From Piscirickettsiaceae bacterium (GTDB taxonomy: Bacteria > Pseudomonadota > Gammaproteobacteria > Nitrosococcales > Methylophagaceae): a DNA stretch of 64,000 bases. Position 1 is the stretch's first letter; each line of letters starts with the position of its first letter. Shown here piece by piece: positions 38,635-51,276 of this stretch. The position numbers were made by a program, and so were the translations under genes. Where the stretch lies: positions 124,001-188,000 of the forward strand of contig JABSQO010000001.1 in the NCBI GenBank assembly GCA_013215775.1. Direction: 5' to 3'. Below the pieces are notes generated by a model. That model had not been told where the DNA came from. It saw only the letters and a program-made list of their open reading frames with translations, and did no database searches.

Positions 38635-39433
38635 TTATTTTATACATGCATCGAGAAACTGACTTCCATACATCGATATACGCATGGCCGTGTCCAACCT
38701 CTGCTCCTGCAAGACTTTTATTACAGAACTGTTCATCTCATTAAGATCATTGATAGCTCTTGTAGTGTTATTGAAAAATTGCTCGATATCGCGGGGATTA
38801 TAAAATCTAGCTCCCATCCCAATTTTATGCAAAGACTCCTTCGGCAACTTTCTCTCTTTTACTTCCTTTTCAATTAACCCGAGTCTTAATAAATTTGAAA
38901 TACCAGCATATACATAAGACTCGTCAGAAATATCTGCAAGTTTTGCAATGCGACTCATGTCTTCTAAGAGCATTCTGAAAGAGGGTCTGTAATTATTAAT
39001 CGCAACTAACAATTTGGCTTCACTTGGTGTTAGATCATTGATAACAGAAGCAAAGATCGGATGTACTATTTTACATTTTGATTTATCTGATGCGGTCGCT
39101 AAAAGTTTAGCAAATAGCTCTTGTATCTCTGGCTCTTCTGCCGAGTAGGCAACATGTCTTAGAACAGAGCAACCGACCCTGAAGGTAGGTTCTTGAAAAT
39201 TTTCACTAGGGATCTTTTTAGATTCCTCGATACTTTTCCCTAAAGGGCTCTAAACGTGTGCTCAGATAATCGACTGGAAGCCCTACAACATTATCAAAAA
39301 GCCTTAATATCGAGTCTGTAGTTGATGCTAGACGTTTTATTGGCTTCCTAACATCATCAACGACATCACCTTTAAGTGTGACGCCACCAGTATTAATCGT
39401 GATCTCTTTATCCGAACTACCTTTATTAACCAT
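38635..39433 (-). pseudogene. Frameshifted DUF4393 (Abi-alpha-like) gene
   Basis: Two open stretches in different frames join into one protein. The first runs from the ATG at 39433 through LRLFDNVVGLPVDYLSTRLEPF and stops at 39218. The second frame is open from that point, reading IEESKKIPSENFQEPTFRV, then EPEIQELFAKLLATASDK and LTPSEAKLLVAI, to the stop at 38635. Removing one A from the A4 run (T4 on plus at 39234-39237) joins them as LEPFRESIEESKKIP. The pattern resembles the DUF4393 family, named for an abortive infection protein; this was recognised by motif, not by search. A sequencing error cannot be excluded. It sits between a repeat element and glmU, which suggests an acquired gene. 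Confidence 0.6.
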
Positions 39434-39493
39434 TAAAATAATCCATTATCATTGACAAGTTTGATGAAAAATTTAGCTCATGGCAACACTGTA

Positions 39494-40858
39494 TTACTTC
39501 TTCTTAACCGGCCTCTTCCAACCCGCTACCGTCTTCTGAATAGACTTAGTTAAGGTCAAAGCCCCTTCCGCTGCATCTTTTCGCAAAGTAGTACCAGCAC
39601 CAATCGTCGCACCATCAGCAATCGTAACAGGTGCTATTAACTGACTGTCTGAGCCAATAAAAACATTATCACCAATCGTAGTACGGTGTTTATTAGCCCC
39701 GTCATAATTACAGGTAATCGTGCCAGCACCAATATTAACGTTTTCACCCATATCGGTATCGCCAATATAACTCAGATGATTAACCTTCGATCCTTGGCCA
39801 ATATTGGCATTCTTGGTCTCAACAAAATTACCAATTTTTGCTTGATTCGAAAGTACAGTGCCCGGTCTTAAACGAGCAAAAGGACCTATACTGACATTGG
39901 TGCCAATGGTGGCTGTATCAATCATGCTATTGGCTAATATCTCTGTTCCACTGCCAATCTCTGCATCTTTAATAATGCAGTTAGCACCTATATTTACATT
40001 GTCAGCAATGGTGACTTTGCCTTCGAGAATGACATTCACATCTATTGTCACATCTCGGCCGATAGTCACATCACCACGAATATCTAAACGTGCTGGATCA
40101 GACAAAGTCACACCCGCGGCCATCAATTTATTAGCTTGCTGCTGCTGATAATGACGCTCTAATTCAGCTAATTGCTGTCGGGTATTCACCCCAGCTACTT
40201 CAGCATTATCAACACAGCAAACGGTTTTGATCGCTAAACCATCGGCAACCGCTAAAGCCACCATATCGGTTAAGTAATATTCACCTTGAGCATTATTGTT
40301 TTCAAGTTTAGATAAAGAAGCCCTTAACCACTGTGCTGGCAATACCATAATGCCGCTATTCACTTCCTTGATCGCTAACGTAGCTTGATCGGCATCTTTC
40401 TGTTCGGTGATGCAGATAACGTCTCCAGCATCATTGCGCACGATACGGCCATAGCCTGTTGGATCATTAAGTTCCGTTGTCAAAATTCGACAACTTTGTG
40501 AATCACCACATTGAATTAAACTGTCTAATGTCGATTGTTGCGTTAACGGCACGTCACCATATAACACTAATACCTGATCGGCATGTTCAAAGACAGGAAC
40601 AGCCTGCATGACCGCATGACCTGTACCCTTTTGTTCGGGCTGCATAACAGCAATCACCTTTCGATTTTCTAGCAAGGGCGTCACTTGCTCAGCTTCATTA
40701 CCGCAAACTACGGCAAAGCTATTTGGCATCAACGATTGGGCGGTATCGATAACGTGTTCGAGTAAAGGTCTACCCGCCAATTTGTGCATGACTTTAGTCA
40801 TGGTGGATTTCATTCTGGTCCCCTTGCCTGCAGCAAGGATGATGATACTTAGTGACAT
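39494..40858 (-). CDS. glmU: Bifunctional UDP-N-acetylglucosamine pyrophosphorylase / glucosamine-1-phosphate acetyltransferase
   Basis: Makes UDP-GlcNAc for peptidoglycan and lipopolysaccharide in two steps. The N-terminal nucleotidyltransferase has LAAGKGTRMKS (8-18) and VLYGDVPL; the C-terminal left-handed beta helix carries hexapeptide repeats such as ITIGRDVTID, and NIGAGTITCNYDGANKHRT with the acetyltransferase active site. The start is the ATG at 40858, matching the family, giving 454 residues (E. coli 456); an upstream TTG extension to 40909 is not supported. It follows the ATP synthase operon, as in E. coli, behind a strong terminator. Confidence 0.96.
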   Translation of the reverse strand: MSLSIIILAAGKGTRMKSTMTKVMHKLAGRPLLEHVIDTAQSLMPNSFAVVCGNEAEQVTPLLENRKVIAVMQPEQKGTGHAVMQAVPVFEHADQVLVLYGDVPLTQQSTLDSLIQCGDSQSCRILTTELNDPTGYGRIVRNDAGDVICITEQKDADQATLAIKEVNSGIMVLPAQWLRASLSKLENNNAQGEYYLTDMVALAVADGLAIKTVCCVDNAEVAGVNTRQQLAELERHYQQQQANKLMAAGVTLSDPARLDIRGDVTIGRDVTIDVNVILEGKVTIADNVNIGANCIIKDAEIGSGTEILANSMIDTATIGTNVSIGPFARLRPGTVLSNQAKIGNFVETKNANIGQGSKVNHLSYIGDTDMGENVNIGAGTITCNYDGANKHRTTIGDNVFIGSDSQLIAPVTIADGATIGAGTTLRKDAAEGALTLTKSIQKTVAGWKRPVKKK

Positions 40859-40907
40859 ATTGAGGACGTTTCCATCAGATAATTTGATAGCTTGGATTAT
40901 AACAGTC

Positions 40908-40939
40908 AAAAAAAAAGGCTGTCATTAATGACAGCCTTT
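40908..40939 (-). terminator. Terminator of the ATP synthase operon
   Basis: AAAGGCTGTCA and TGACAGCCTTT form an 11-bp perfect stem around TTAA, followed on the minus strand by a run of nine T (the last three pair in the stem). It lies 28 bp after the atpC stop and separates the operon from glmU. Confidence 0.92.
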
Positions 40940-40966
40940 CAATTTTAACATTGGTTTTAAGCTAGA

Positions 40967-41389
40967 TTAATGGCCTTTGCCTTTACGCATACGATCAATC
41001 ACTCTCAATTGAGCCATTGCTTCAGCCAATTTAGCTTGTGCTTCAGCATACTCCATTTTCGCGTCTGTATCTTTCAGTGCACGTTCAGCATTTTCTTTTG
41101 CTTCTAATGCAGCGGCTTCATCAACATCATCAGCACGCATTGCAGTATCAGCCAATATTGTTACCACATGAGGTTGAACTTCGAGCATACCGCCTGAAAC
41201 GTAGAATTGCTCTTCTTTACCATTTACTAAAACACGAACTTCACCGGGTTTTAGACTCGTCAACAATGGTGTGTGGCGAGGATAAATACCTAACTCACCC
41301 ATCACTGCTGATGCAAAGACAGCATCAACCAGACCTGAGTAGATCTCTTTTTCAGCACTTACGATGTCAACATGAATAGTCATAGCCAT
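40967..41389 (-). CDS. atpC: ATP synthase F1 epsilon subunit
   Basis: Central-stalk subunit that links rotation to the c-ring and inhibits ATP hydrolysis. The N-terminal beta sandwich ([38 protein letters not shown]) and C-terminal helical hairpin (about 90-140) are seen. The length is 140 residues (E. coli 139). GGGGAGA precedes the ATG at 41389; a second in-frame ATG two codons later is less well placed. It is the last gene of the atp operon. Confidence 0.96.
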   Translation of the reverse strand: MAMTIHVDIVSAEKEIYSGLVDAVFASAVMGELGIYPRHTPLLTSLKPGEVRVLVNGKEEQFYVSGGMLEVQPHVVTILADTAMRADDVDEAAALEAKENAERALKDTDAKMEYAEAQAKLAEAMAQLRVIDRMRKGKGH

Positions 41390-41407
41390 AGTATCTCCCC
41401 TGAAAAC

Positions 41408-42814
<1,407 letters not shown>

Positions 42815-42835
42815 TTATACCCTGTTTTATTTACG

Positions 42836-43702
42836 TTATACCGCAGCTGCGCCGGCAACAATTTCGGATATCTCTTGTGTGATAGCCGCTTGGCGCGCTT
42901 TGTTGTAAACCAATTGCAAGTCATCAATAAGGTCACCTGCATTATCAGATGCACTTTTCATCGCAACCATACGCGATGCTTGTTCACACGCAATGTTTTC
43001 AACAACACCTTGATAAACCAAAGACTCAATATATCTAACCAACAAGTTATCTAATACATCTTTTGCATCAGGCTCATAGATATAGTCCCAATGATGAGAT
43101 AACTCTTCATCTGGTTCTTCTGGCTTGGCTGGTAACAGCTTAACCGTCTTGTTTTTTTGAGTCATGGTGTTCACAAACTCATTATAAACAAGGTATAAGC
43201 TATCAATTCGCCCTTCTTCAAAGGCATCCAACATCACTTTCACTGCACCGACTAATTCATGTGGTCGCGGTGCATCGCCTAATTGAACGGCTTGCCCTAC
43301 ATGATTTAGGGGTAGGCGACTAAAAAAGCCTGATGCTTTTTGGCCGATAGTACAGACATCAACTTCTAAACCTTTATCGGTTTTTTCAGCAATCTCGCCA
43401 AGTACTGTTCTAAATAAATTATTATTTAAGCCACCACATAATCCACGATCAGATGAAACAATAATGTAACCAACTCGTTTCTCTTCGGCACGATCTTGTA
43501 AATACACATGTTTGTATTCAGGGTGTGCAAAAGCCAAATGTTTTATGACATTATGGATCTTATCCGAATAAGGACGCGTAGCCGCCATACGTTCTTGAGC
43601 CTTACGCATTTTACTCGCCGCAACCATCTCCATCGCACGCGTGATTTTCTGCGTGTTTTTGATGCTTGCTATCTGAGTCCGTATCTCTTTGCCGCTAGCC
43701 AT
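42836..43702 (-). CDS. atpG: ATP synthase F1 gamma subunit
   Basis: Rotating shaft inside the F1 hexamer. The conserved N-terminal helix ([33 protein letters not shown]) and C-terminal helix ([31 protein letters not shown]) that form the coiled coil are clear, with [14 protein letters not shown] between. The length is 288 residues (E. coli 287). It starts 14 bp after atpA. Confidence 0.97.
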   Translation of the reverse strand: MASGKEIRTQIASIKNTQKITRAMEMVAASKMRKAQERMAATRPYSDKIHNVIKHLAFAHPEYKHVYLQDRAEEKRVGYIIVSSDRGLCGGLNNNLFRTVLGEIAEKTDKGLEVDVCTIGQKASGFFSRLPLNHVGQAVQLGDAPRPHELVGAVKVMLDAFEEGRIDSLYLVYNEFVNTMTQKNKTVKLLPAKPEEPDEELSHHWDYIYEPDAKDVLDNLLVRYIESLVYQGVVENIACEQASRMVAMKSASDNAGDLIDDLQLVYNKARQAAITQEISEIVAGAAAV

Positions 43703-43716
43703 TGCTTACGCTCCGC

Positions 43717-45258
43717 TTACCAACTACCTGTTTTTTTGAATTCTTCAATTGCAGAGCGTATACCGTCTGAAATTTCAGCATCAAAGCCACCAGTTTCGTT
43801 AATTTTAGCCATCAAATCAGTATGGTTAGATTTCATATTTGATAATAATGCCGCTTCGAAAGAACCTACTTTGTCAACATCAACATCATCAAGGAAACCT
43901 TCGTTAGCTGAGAATAATGACACCGCCATTTCAGCAATTGATAACGGCTGATATTGTGCTTGTTTCATTAATTCAGTCACGCGCTGACCACGTTGAATTT
44001 GGTTACGTGTCGCTTCATCAAGATCAGAAGCAAATTGAGCAAACGCTGCTAACTCACGATATTGTGCTAAATCAAGACGAGTACCACCACCCAACTTCTT
44101 AATGATCTTAGTTTGAGCAGCACCACCAACTCGTGATACTGATAAACCAGCGTTAATCGCAGGACGTATACCGGAGTTAAACAAATCTGTTTCTAAAAAT
44201 ATCTGACCATCTGTAATTGAAATTACGTTAGTTGGTACAAAAGCAGATACGTCACCCGCTTGGGTTTCGATGATGGGCAATGCGGTTAGTGAACCAGTTT
44301 TACCTTTCACTTTACCATTGGTAATTTTTTCCACATAGTCAGCACTTACACGTGAAGCACGCTCTAATAAACGAGAGTGAATGTAGAAAACATCACCAGG
44401 ATAAGCTTCACGACCTGGTGGGCGACGTAACAATAATGATACTTGACGGTAAGCCCAGGCTTGTTTAGTCAAATCATCATAAATAATTAATGCGTCTTCA
44501 CCTTTATCACGGTAGTACTCACCCATTGAACAACCTGCGTAAGGGGCGATAAATTGTAAGGCAGCAGTATCAGAAGCCGATGCAGCTACAATAGTGGTAT
44601 ATTCCAATGCACCATGCTCTTCTAATTTACGAACAACGTTAGCAATAGAAGAGGCTTTTTGACCAATCGCAACATAAATACATTTAACGCCTGTACCTTT
44701 TTGGTTGATGATTGCATCAACAGCAATGGCTGTTTTACCCGTTTGTCTATCACCGATGATCAACTCACGTTGACCTCGACCAATAGGAATCATCGCATCA
44801 ACTGATTTCAAACCAGTTTGAAGCGGTTGATCAACTGATTGACGATCGATAACGCCCGGTGCGACTTTCTCAATTGGCGCTGTACCTGAAGCTACGATAT
44901 CGCCTTTACCATCAATTGGCTGACCTAATGCATCGACAACGCGACCCAGTAGACCTTCACCAACAGGTACTTCCAAAATACGACCCGTACATTTAACACT
45001 GTCGCCTTCTGTGATGTGTTGGTATGGGCCTAATACTACAGCACCGACAGAGTCACGCTCTAAGTTTAAAGCCATACCAAATGTATTACCTGGGAACTCA
45101 AGCATCTCCCCCGCCATAACATCTGCTAAACCATGAACACGAACGATACCGTCGGTTACACCGACAACAGTACCTTCTGTACGTGCTTCAGTTGCCCCAT
45201 CAAAGCTTTCAATTCGCTTTTTGATTAGGTCACTGATTTCTGCTGAATTCAGTTGCAT
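43717..45258 (-). CDS. atpA: ATP synthase F1 alpha subunit
   Basis: Non-catalytic nucleotide-binding subunit alternating with beta in F1. The P-loop [13 protein letters not shown], the [22 protein letters not shown] segment and the arginine-finger region [13 protein letters not shown]-like [11 protein letters not shown] are visible. At 513 residues it equals E. coli. It is placed between atpH and atpG as expected. Confidence 0.98.
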   Translation of the reverse strand: MQLNSAEISDLIKKRIESFDGATEARTEGTVVGVTDGIVRVHGLADVMAGEMLEFPGNTFGMALNLERDSVGAVVLGPYQHITEGDSVKCTGRILEVPVGEGLLGRVVDALGQPIDGKGDIVASGTAPIEKVAPGVIDRQSVDQPLQTGLKSVDAMIPIGRGQRELIIGDRQTGKTAIAVDAIINQKGTGVKCIYVAIGQKASSIANVVRKLEEHGALEYTTIVAASASDTAALQFIAPYAGCSMGEYYRDKGEDALIIYDDLTKQAWAYRQVSLLLRRPPGREAYPGDVFYIHSRLLERASRVSADYVEKITNGKVKGKTGSLTALPIIETQAGDVSAFVPTNVISITDGQIFLETDLFNSGIRPAINAGLSVSRVGGAAQTKIIKKLGGGTRLDLAQYRELAAFAQFASDLDEATRNQIQRGQRVTELMKQAQYQPLSIAEMAVSLFSANEGFLDDVDVDKVGSFEAALLSNMKSNHTDLMAKINETGGFDAEISDGIRSAIEEFKKTGSW

Positions 45259-45283
45259 CTTTGTTTCCTCTATAAACCGGCTA

Positions 45284-45817
45284 CTAATTAATAGCGTTGG
45301 CCAGTCTGTTCAGTTTTCCCAAGGCAGATCCATCAATAATTAGATCACCTGCTCGAATAATTGCGCCACCTAACAAGCTTTTATCAACACTTGTATTCAG
45401 CGTCACATCTCTGCCTAGGCGTTTTTTCAACGCGGCTGAAATGTTCTTTATTTGTTCTGCCGTTAATTTCTGAGCTGTTGTTACATCAGCGGTTATTACT
45501 TGCTCTGCTTCTGCTCGTAATTCTTCATAAATCACCGCAATATCGCCTAATAACTGCAAACGATTATTGTCTGCTAATACTTTCAGCGTATTAAGAGCAT
45601 CATCACTCATTAATTCACCGGCAATATCAGCCATCAGAGTAATAACCTGCTCATCACTCACTGCTGGGCTTGAAATTATGGACTGCATTTTTGGATCTGC
45701 TACACATTGCGCAAATAACGCAAGTAAGTCAGACCATGCTTTCAGCTCACTTTTTTCATTAGCAATTGAAAACACTGCATTTGCATAAGGTCGCGCGATA
45801 GTAATTGCTTCAGCCAT
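45284..45817 (-). CDS. atpH: ATP synthase F1 delta subunit
   Basis: Joins the peripheral stalk (subunit b) to the top of F1. The N-terminal [15 protein letters not shown] and the C-terminal [29 protein letters not shown] are the family marks. The length is 177 residues, the same as E. coli. It lies 12 bp after atpF. Confidence 0.96.
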   Translation of the reverse strand: MAEAITIARPYANAVFSIANEKSELKAWSDLLALFAQCVADPKMQSIISSPAVSDEQVITLMADIAGELMSDDALNTLKVLADNNRLQLLGDIAVIYEELRAEAEQVITADVTTAQKLTAEQIKNISAALKKRLGRDVTLNTSVDKSLLGGAIIRAGDLIIDGSALGKLNRLANAIN

Positions 45818-45829
45818 TCTAAATTACCT

Positions 45830-46300
45830 CTAGATCTGACTTACCAATTCGTCTAACAAATTGGTATGTGCTTTTTTATCAATTTCACGGTCAAGAATTT
45901 TTGCCGCACCCGCTATCGCAATACTACCCACTTGTAACCGAAGCTCATCTTTTGCACGATTTGCTTCTTGCTCAATCTCTGCTTTTGCAGAAACCAAAAT
46001 ACGATCACCTTCAATGCGTGCAGTATCTTTTGATTCATCAACAATTTCATTACCACGACGTTGTGCTTGCGAAATAATTTCATTCGCTTGCTCTTTCGCT
46101 TCATGAATAACTTGTTGTGCACGTTTTTCGGCTAGTTCTTGCTCATATCTGCCACGTTCTGCTGCTGCAAGCCCATCTGCAATTTTCTTCGTACGCTCTT
46201 CCAATGCAGCCATAATAGGTGGCCACACATACTTCATGCAAAAAGCAACAAAGATAGCAAAGGCTATCATTTGCCCAATAATGGTTGCATTAAGATTCAT
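45830..46300 (-). CDS. atpF: ATP synthase F0 b subunit
   Basis: Peripheral stalk of the ATP synthase. The N-terminal membrane segment (about 1-25: NLNATIIGQMIAFAIFVAFCMKYVWPPIM) is followed by one long charged helix that dimerises as a right-handed coiled coil and a C-terminal delta-binding end. At 156 residues it equals E. coli. Only one b-type gene is present, so this is a homodimeric b stalk. Confidence 0.97.
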   Translation of the reverse strand: MNLNATIIGQMIAFAIFVAFCMKYVWPPIMAALEERTKKIADGLAAAERGRYEQELAEKRAQQVIHEAKEQANEIISQAQRRGNEIVDESKDTARIEGDRILVSAKAEIEQEANRAKDELRLQVGSIAIAGAAKILDREIDKKAHTNLLDELVSQI

Positions 46301-46352
46301 GTTTGTACCTCTTTATTATTGCTAAATAGTCTAAAACCAAACTGACTACTTA

Positions 46353-46592
<240 letters not shown>

Positions 46593-46620
46593 CTACAAAG
46601 TAAAAATTAAAGTAAAAATT

Positions 46621-47496
<876 letters not shown>

Positions 47497-47500
47497 TTAG

Positions 47501-47875
47501 TTAAGCCCGATTCTTATATCCAAATAATAAAGCAAACTGTATTACGATAAAGCCTGTCATCAATGGCAGAGGTAAAAACCTTAATACTGCAAAACCAACA
47601 ACAAACATCACGATAGTTACTATCCATCGCTCAATAATACAACGATACGCTTTGCGTAAATTCATTCCCGCATCTGATTTAGCTTGCGTTGCCGCGCCAA
47701 TCAAGTGCCATCTTTGCAACAAGGTATTAACAATTGCGATACATCCACCATACAAGCCGGCTATCGCTTCATTACTTCCTTGCCACCAAAGGAGTGTTAA
47801 AACTGTTATTGCCAGTAACACAACCTGCTTTTTTAGGAGCTGATTGATGGGCTGAACCCTTATTCTACTGTCCAT
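47501..47875 (-). CDS. atpI: ATP synthase accessory protein AtpI
   Basis: Small membrane protein encoded at the head of many atp operons; it is not part of the final enzyme and may aid c-ring assembly. Four hydrophobic segments are visible. The ATG at 47875 is chosen (preceded by AATAGGG); the frame opens farther upstream at a TTG (47911) with no support. This gives 124 residues (E. coli 126). It is the first gene of the operon atpIBEFHAGDC. Confidence 0.88.
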   Translation of the reverse strand: MDSRIRVQPINQLLKKQVVLLAITVLTLLWWQGSNEAIAGLYGGCIAIVNTLLQRWHLIGAATQAKSDAGMNLRKAYRCIIERWIVTIVMFVVGFAVLRFLPLPLMTGFIVIQFALLFGYKNRA

Positions 47876-47965
47876 CCCTATTCCACTGGATTTTGTTTGC
47901 CCATTCAGCAAAACACGGCATTATATAGAACAAGCACTTATTAGGTCAATGAAATTGTTGGATAC

Positions 47966-48970
47966 TTACCGTAATGATGGTAATCGTTGCTGAATTGAGA
48001 TTGGATAATGCACGATAACAGCCTGACGACATACATGCCAAAATGCTGAAAGTAATAATAAGCCTGAACCAATGCAAAAGGCTGTAAATGCAAAACCGAG
48101 ACTAACCACTCCATATTGGTCAAAAATGCTATTAACCGCATAAAGCACATAAGCAAGGGCTGAAACCATGAGAGCCCTTCGATCTATTGAAAGTGAGATA
48201 ACAGCGATAACGAAATATAAACCTGCTACAGAAGCTGCCCCCCATAAACCAATCTCAGCATTCGAAGAGATCAAAATGGAAAAAATTGGATGCACAAGAA
48301 GTGGCGCAGCCAGTAAATGTAACCAAAAGGCAACATCTGATCGCCGTGTTTGACGTTGCGTATCAGATGAGTCCCAGCGCATCGCTAAAAGGAACACCAT
48401 AACGCCTGCAAAAAATATTAGCGGAAGCATCAATGATCTGATCCCAGGTATCCATCCAAACAATAACAACATAACTGCCGCAACCAATGTTGCGGTTCCT
48501 GCCGCTACCGTTATTGGTACTCTAAAACGCTGCCAGTGCAACCATGCGGCAAATGCCGCCGCGACACTTACAATGCCTTTTAATAAATCATCATTTAAAT
48601 CCACATTAGCAAGAAAAGCATGTCCGGTTACAAACACACCTCCCACGAAAGCAAGCAATAATACAATTGATGGTAATGACATTCGGCGTTTACGGATGAA
48701 GTATTCTGCAAGCCCCCATGCGGTTATAACCTGCAATAATGCACCCAAAAACAAAGAAACAGAGCCACCTATCCATGAGACTGATACCAGCAACAATATG
48801 CATGCAATTACGACAAAAATATCATTGAACCCAGTAATTAGACGGAACTGTTCTTCATCGACTATGGGGGTGCTTCTTTGTTGTGCAACATGATCTCGAA
48901 AAGCTGTCGCTAATTGATTAGTCATGATGCCTGCCTTTACGGCTGAATCAATATCATCATCACTATACAT
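47966..48970 (-). CDS. Multipass membrane protein of unknown function
   Basis: Not recognised. A short acidic start (MYSDDDIDSAVKAGIM) and a soluble N-terminal segment of about 50 residues precede about ten hydrophobic segments that fill the rest of the 334 residues. The N-terminal part resembles that of DUF2157-type membrane proteins only loosely. It sits between parB (35 bp upstream) and atpI (about 90 bp downstream) on the same strand, in the place where parB normally leads straight into atpI. No catalytic motif is seen. Codon usage and base composition look like those of the neighbours, so recent import is not obvious. Confidence 0.75.
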   Translation of the reverse strand: MYSDDDIDSAVKAGIMTNQLATAFRDHVAQQRSTPIVDEEQFRLITGFNDIFVVIACILLLVSVSWIGGSVSLFLGALLQVITAWGLAEYFIRKRRMSLPSIVLLLAFVGGVFVTGHAFLANVDLNDDLLKGIVSVAAAFAAWLHWQRFRVPITVAAGTATLVAAVMLLLFGWIPGIRSLMLPLIFFAGVMVFLLAMRWDSSDTQRQTRRSDVAFWLHLLAAPLLVHPIFSILISSNAEIGLWGAASVAGLYFVIAVISLSIDRRALMVSALAYVLYAVNSIFDQYGVVSLGFAFTAFCIGSGLLLLSAFWHVCRQAVIVHYPISIQQRLPSLR

Positions 48971-49004
48971 TGCTGAAAATTTCCTTTAACCCAATGAATG
49001 TTTA

Positions 49005-49862
49005 TTATTTGATGTGGCTAATAATATCTTTCAAATCAGCCATCCCTGAATAATCAATAACCAGTTTTCCTTTACCACTTAGAGTGTGTTTTAACGTAAC
49101 TCGGTCACCCAATTTTTCGCTGATCTGTTTTTCAATCTGCTCGATCTCCGCCAACAATGACTCCGATTGATGCGGCTTTTCTTTCTTTGGCTTTAATAAA
49201 CGTCGAATCAACTGCTCTGTGTCACGCACGGACATGCCTTTTTCGACAATATTTTTAGCGGTGTCTGATTGCAATTCACCTTCTAAGGCTAGAAGTGCAC
49301 GAGCATGTCCCATTTCAAGATCACCATTCTCCACCAAACGTTTAACATCGTCATTCAAATTTCTAAGGCGTAATAAATTAGACACCGCTGCACGAGATCG
49401 ACCTACGGCTTCTGCTGCTTCTTGATGCGTCATCGAAAACTCTTCACGCAATCGGTGCAAAGCGTTGGCTTCTTCCATCGGATTCAAGTTTTCACGTTGA
49501 ATATTTTCAATCAAGGCCATCGCAATCGCACTGCGATCAGACACTTCGCGTACCAATGCTGGCACCGTTTCTAATTCCGCTATTTTTGATGCTCGCCAGC
49601 GTCTCTCACCAGCAATAATTTCGTAACGACCATTGTCAATAGGGCGAACAACTATCGGCTGTATCAAACCTTGAACACGAATTGAATCGGCTAATTCATC
49701 TAATGACTCTTGCGACATATCAACTCGAGGCTGATATTTTCCAGGCTGAATCATATCCAAAGGGAAATGTTGCAGGCTATTATCTAAGCTTTCTTCTTCA
49801 TGCTGTACATCTGCCAGCAATGCATCCAAACCTCTTCCTAAGCCTCTTTTCTTAGTCGCCAT
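49005..49862 (-). CDS. parB: Chromosome partitioning protein ParB
   Basis: CTP-dependent DNA clamp that loads at parS sites and spreads, helping origin segregation. The N-terminal CTP-binding motif GERRWRA is seen in EIIAGERRWRAS, followed by the helix-turn-helix (THQEAAEAVGRSRAAVSNLLRLRNL) and a C-terminal dimerisation end. The start MATKKRGLGRGLDALLAD is the typical ParA-interacting peptide. The length is 285 residues. It follows parA by 9 bp. A parS-like site with one mismatch was found inside gltB in this window. Confidence 0.97.
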   Translation of the reverse strand: MATKKRGLGRGLDALLADVQHEEESLDNSLQHFPLDMIQPGKYQPRVDMSQESLDELADSIRVQGLIQPIVVRPIDNGRYEIIAGERRWRASKIAELETVPALVREVSDRSAIAMALIENIQRENLNPMEEANALHRLREEFSMTHQEAAEAVGRSRAAVSNLLRLRNLNDDVKRLVENGDLEMGHARALLALEGELQSDTAKNIVEKGMSVRDTEQLIRRLLKPKKEKPHQSESLLAEIEQIEKQISEKLGDRVTLKHTLSGKGKLVIDYSGMADLKDIISHIK

Positions 49863-49871
49863 TTGTTTACC

Positions 49872-50642
49872 TTAATTGTTTTTTTCACGGCGCATAAATT
49901 CACTTGCTAACGCCATATATGCGATTGAACCTCGTGATGATCGATCATACTTTACCACGGGAACACCGTGACTTGGAGCCTCGGCCAAACGCACATTTCT
50001 AGGAATAATAGAATGGAATACTTTTTTATCAAAGTGTGTAATAAGTTGGCGGGACACTTGATTCGCCAAATTATTACGCGCATCAAACATGGTACGAATC
50101 AACCCTGAAACTTCTAATGCTGGATTAGCTCGCTGTTTAACCCGTTCAATTGTTTTTAACAAAGAAGATAAACCTTCTAATGCATAATACTCACATTGAA
50201 TAGGAATAATGACGCCCTTTGATGCCACCAAAGCATTTACCGTCAACATACTTAGTGAGGGTGGACAATCAATCAAAATAAAGTCATATTTCCCACGCAC
50301 TGATTCCAATGCCATACGTAATCGATGTTCACGTAATTTCACATCCAACAACTGAACTTCAGCAGCAGTCAGATCGGTATTCGTCGGCATTACATCAAAT
50401 GATAAACCTTCCGGCGACACAATCGCATCCGTTGCTTTTGCCTCGGTCATAATGACATCATAACTACTCTTCTCAAGTGTCGCCTTATCCACGCCACAAC
50501 CCGTAGAAGCATTGCCTTGAGGGTCCAAATCGATGAGTAATACTTTTTTACCGCTTTCGGCCAATGATGCAGCCAAATTAACCGTTGTTGTTGTCTTGCC
50601 AACACCGCCTTTTTGATTTGTTACTGCAAAAATATTGCCCAT
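49872..50642 (-). CDS. parA: Chromosome partitioning ATPase ParA (Soj)
   Basis: Deviant Walker ATPase that moves ParB-bound origins along the nucleoid. The motif KGGVGKTTTTVNLA begins at residue 11, with the signature lysine; the Walker A' LLIDLDPQGNAST and DCPPSLSMLTVNAL follow. The 256-residue length is that of the chromosomal Soj type, lacking the plasmid-type N-terminal extension. It lies between rsmG and parB with 9-bp gaps. Confidence 0.97.
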   Translation of the reverse strand: MGNIFAVTNQKGGVGKTTTTVNLAASLAESGKKVLLIDLDPQGNASTGCGVDKATLEKSSYDVIMTEAKATDAIVSPEGLSFDVMPTNTDLTAAEVQLLDVKLREHRLRMALESVRGKYDFILIDCPPSLSMLTVNALVASKGVIIPIQCEYYALEGLSSLLKTIERVKQRANPALEVSGLIRTMFDARNNLANQVSRQLITHFDKKVFHSIIPRNVRLAEAPSHGVPVVKYDRSSRGSIAYMALASEFMRREKNN

Positions 50643-50651
50643 TACTTACCC

Positions 50652-51275
50652 TTAAGTCTTAATCAAATGCACCAAATGCCGCTCTGCCGAACTTCCAGGA
50701 ATCGCTAATGGCACAATCTCTTTTACTTCAAATTGTTCGCCAATAACATCTAACTCACCTTGTGGATGTGTACCTTTCATCAGCAACAAACACCCTGCAT
50801 CATCGCAATGTCCGCCAGCTAAATCAATAATATCCTTAATTGTCGCAAACGCACGTGCCGTCACCATAGCAAATTTTGGTAAATTAGCTTGTTCAATGCG
50901 GGCATTCACCACTGTTACATTTGTCAGTGATAATTCCGCCTTTGCTTGCTGCAAAAAACGTGTTTTTTTAGCGTTACTATCCAGTAATGTGACGGTAATA
51001 TCAGGACGAGCTATCGCGACTGGAATACCAGGTAATCCAGCGCCAGTACCAACATCTAATAAAGTCTTGCCTGTTAAATAGGGCAAAATAGCCAAGCTAT
51101 CTAAGATGTGACGGCTGATCATCTCTGCAGGATCACGCACTGAGGTCAAATTATAGGTTTTGTTCCACTTAACGAGTAGCTGAACATAGGCAACTAATTG
51201 TTCTATTTGAACCGTGGTTAAATCAATGCCTAATGTCTCACAGCCCTGCTGCAATGGTCGTTGTAGATCGGTCAA
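50652..51275 (-). CDS. rsmG: 16S rRNA (guanine-N7) methyltransferase RsmG
   Basis: Methylates N7 of G527 in 16S rRNA, using S-adenosylmethionine. The SAM loop LLDVGTGAGLPGIPVAI is clear, preceded by YNLTSVRDPAEMISRHILDSLA, and followed by VTARAFA. The length is 207 residues, the same as E. coli. It starts right after mnmG, completing the mnmG-rsmG-parA-parB order. Confidence 0.96.
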   Translation of the reverse strand: MTDLQRPLQQGCETLGIDLTTVQIEQLVAYVQLLVKWNKTYNLTSVRDPAEMISRHILDSLAILPYLTGKTLLDVGTGAGLPGIPVAIARPDITVTLLDSNAKKTRFLQQAKAELSLTNVTVVNARIEQANLPKFAMVTARAFATIKDIIDLAGGHCDDAGCLLLMKGTHPQGELDVIGEQFEVKEIVPLAIPGSSAERHLVHLIKT

Positions 51276-51276
51276 A

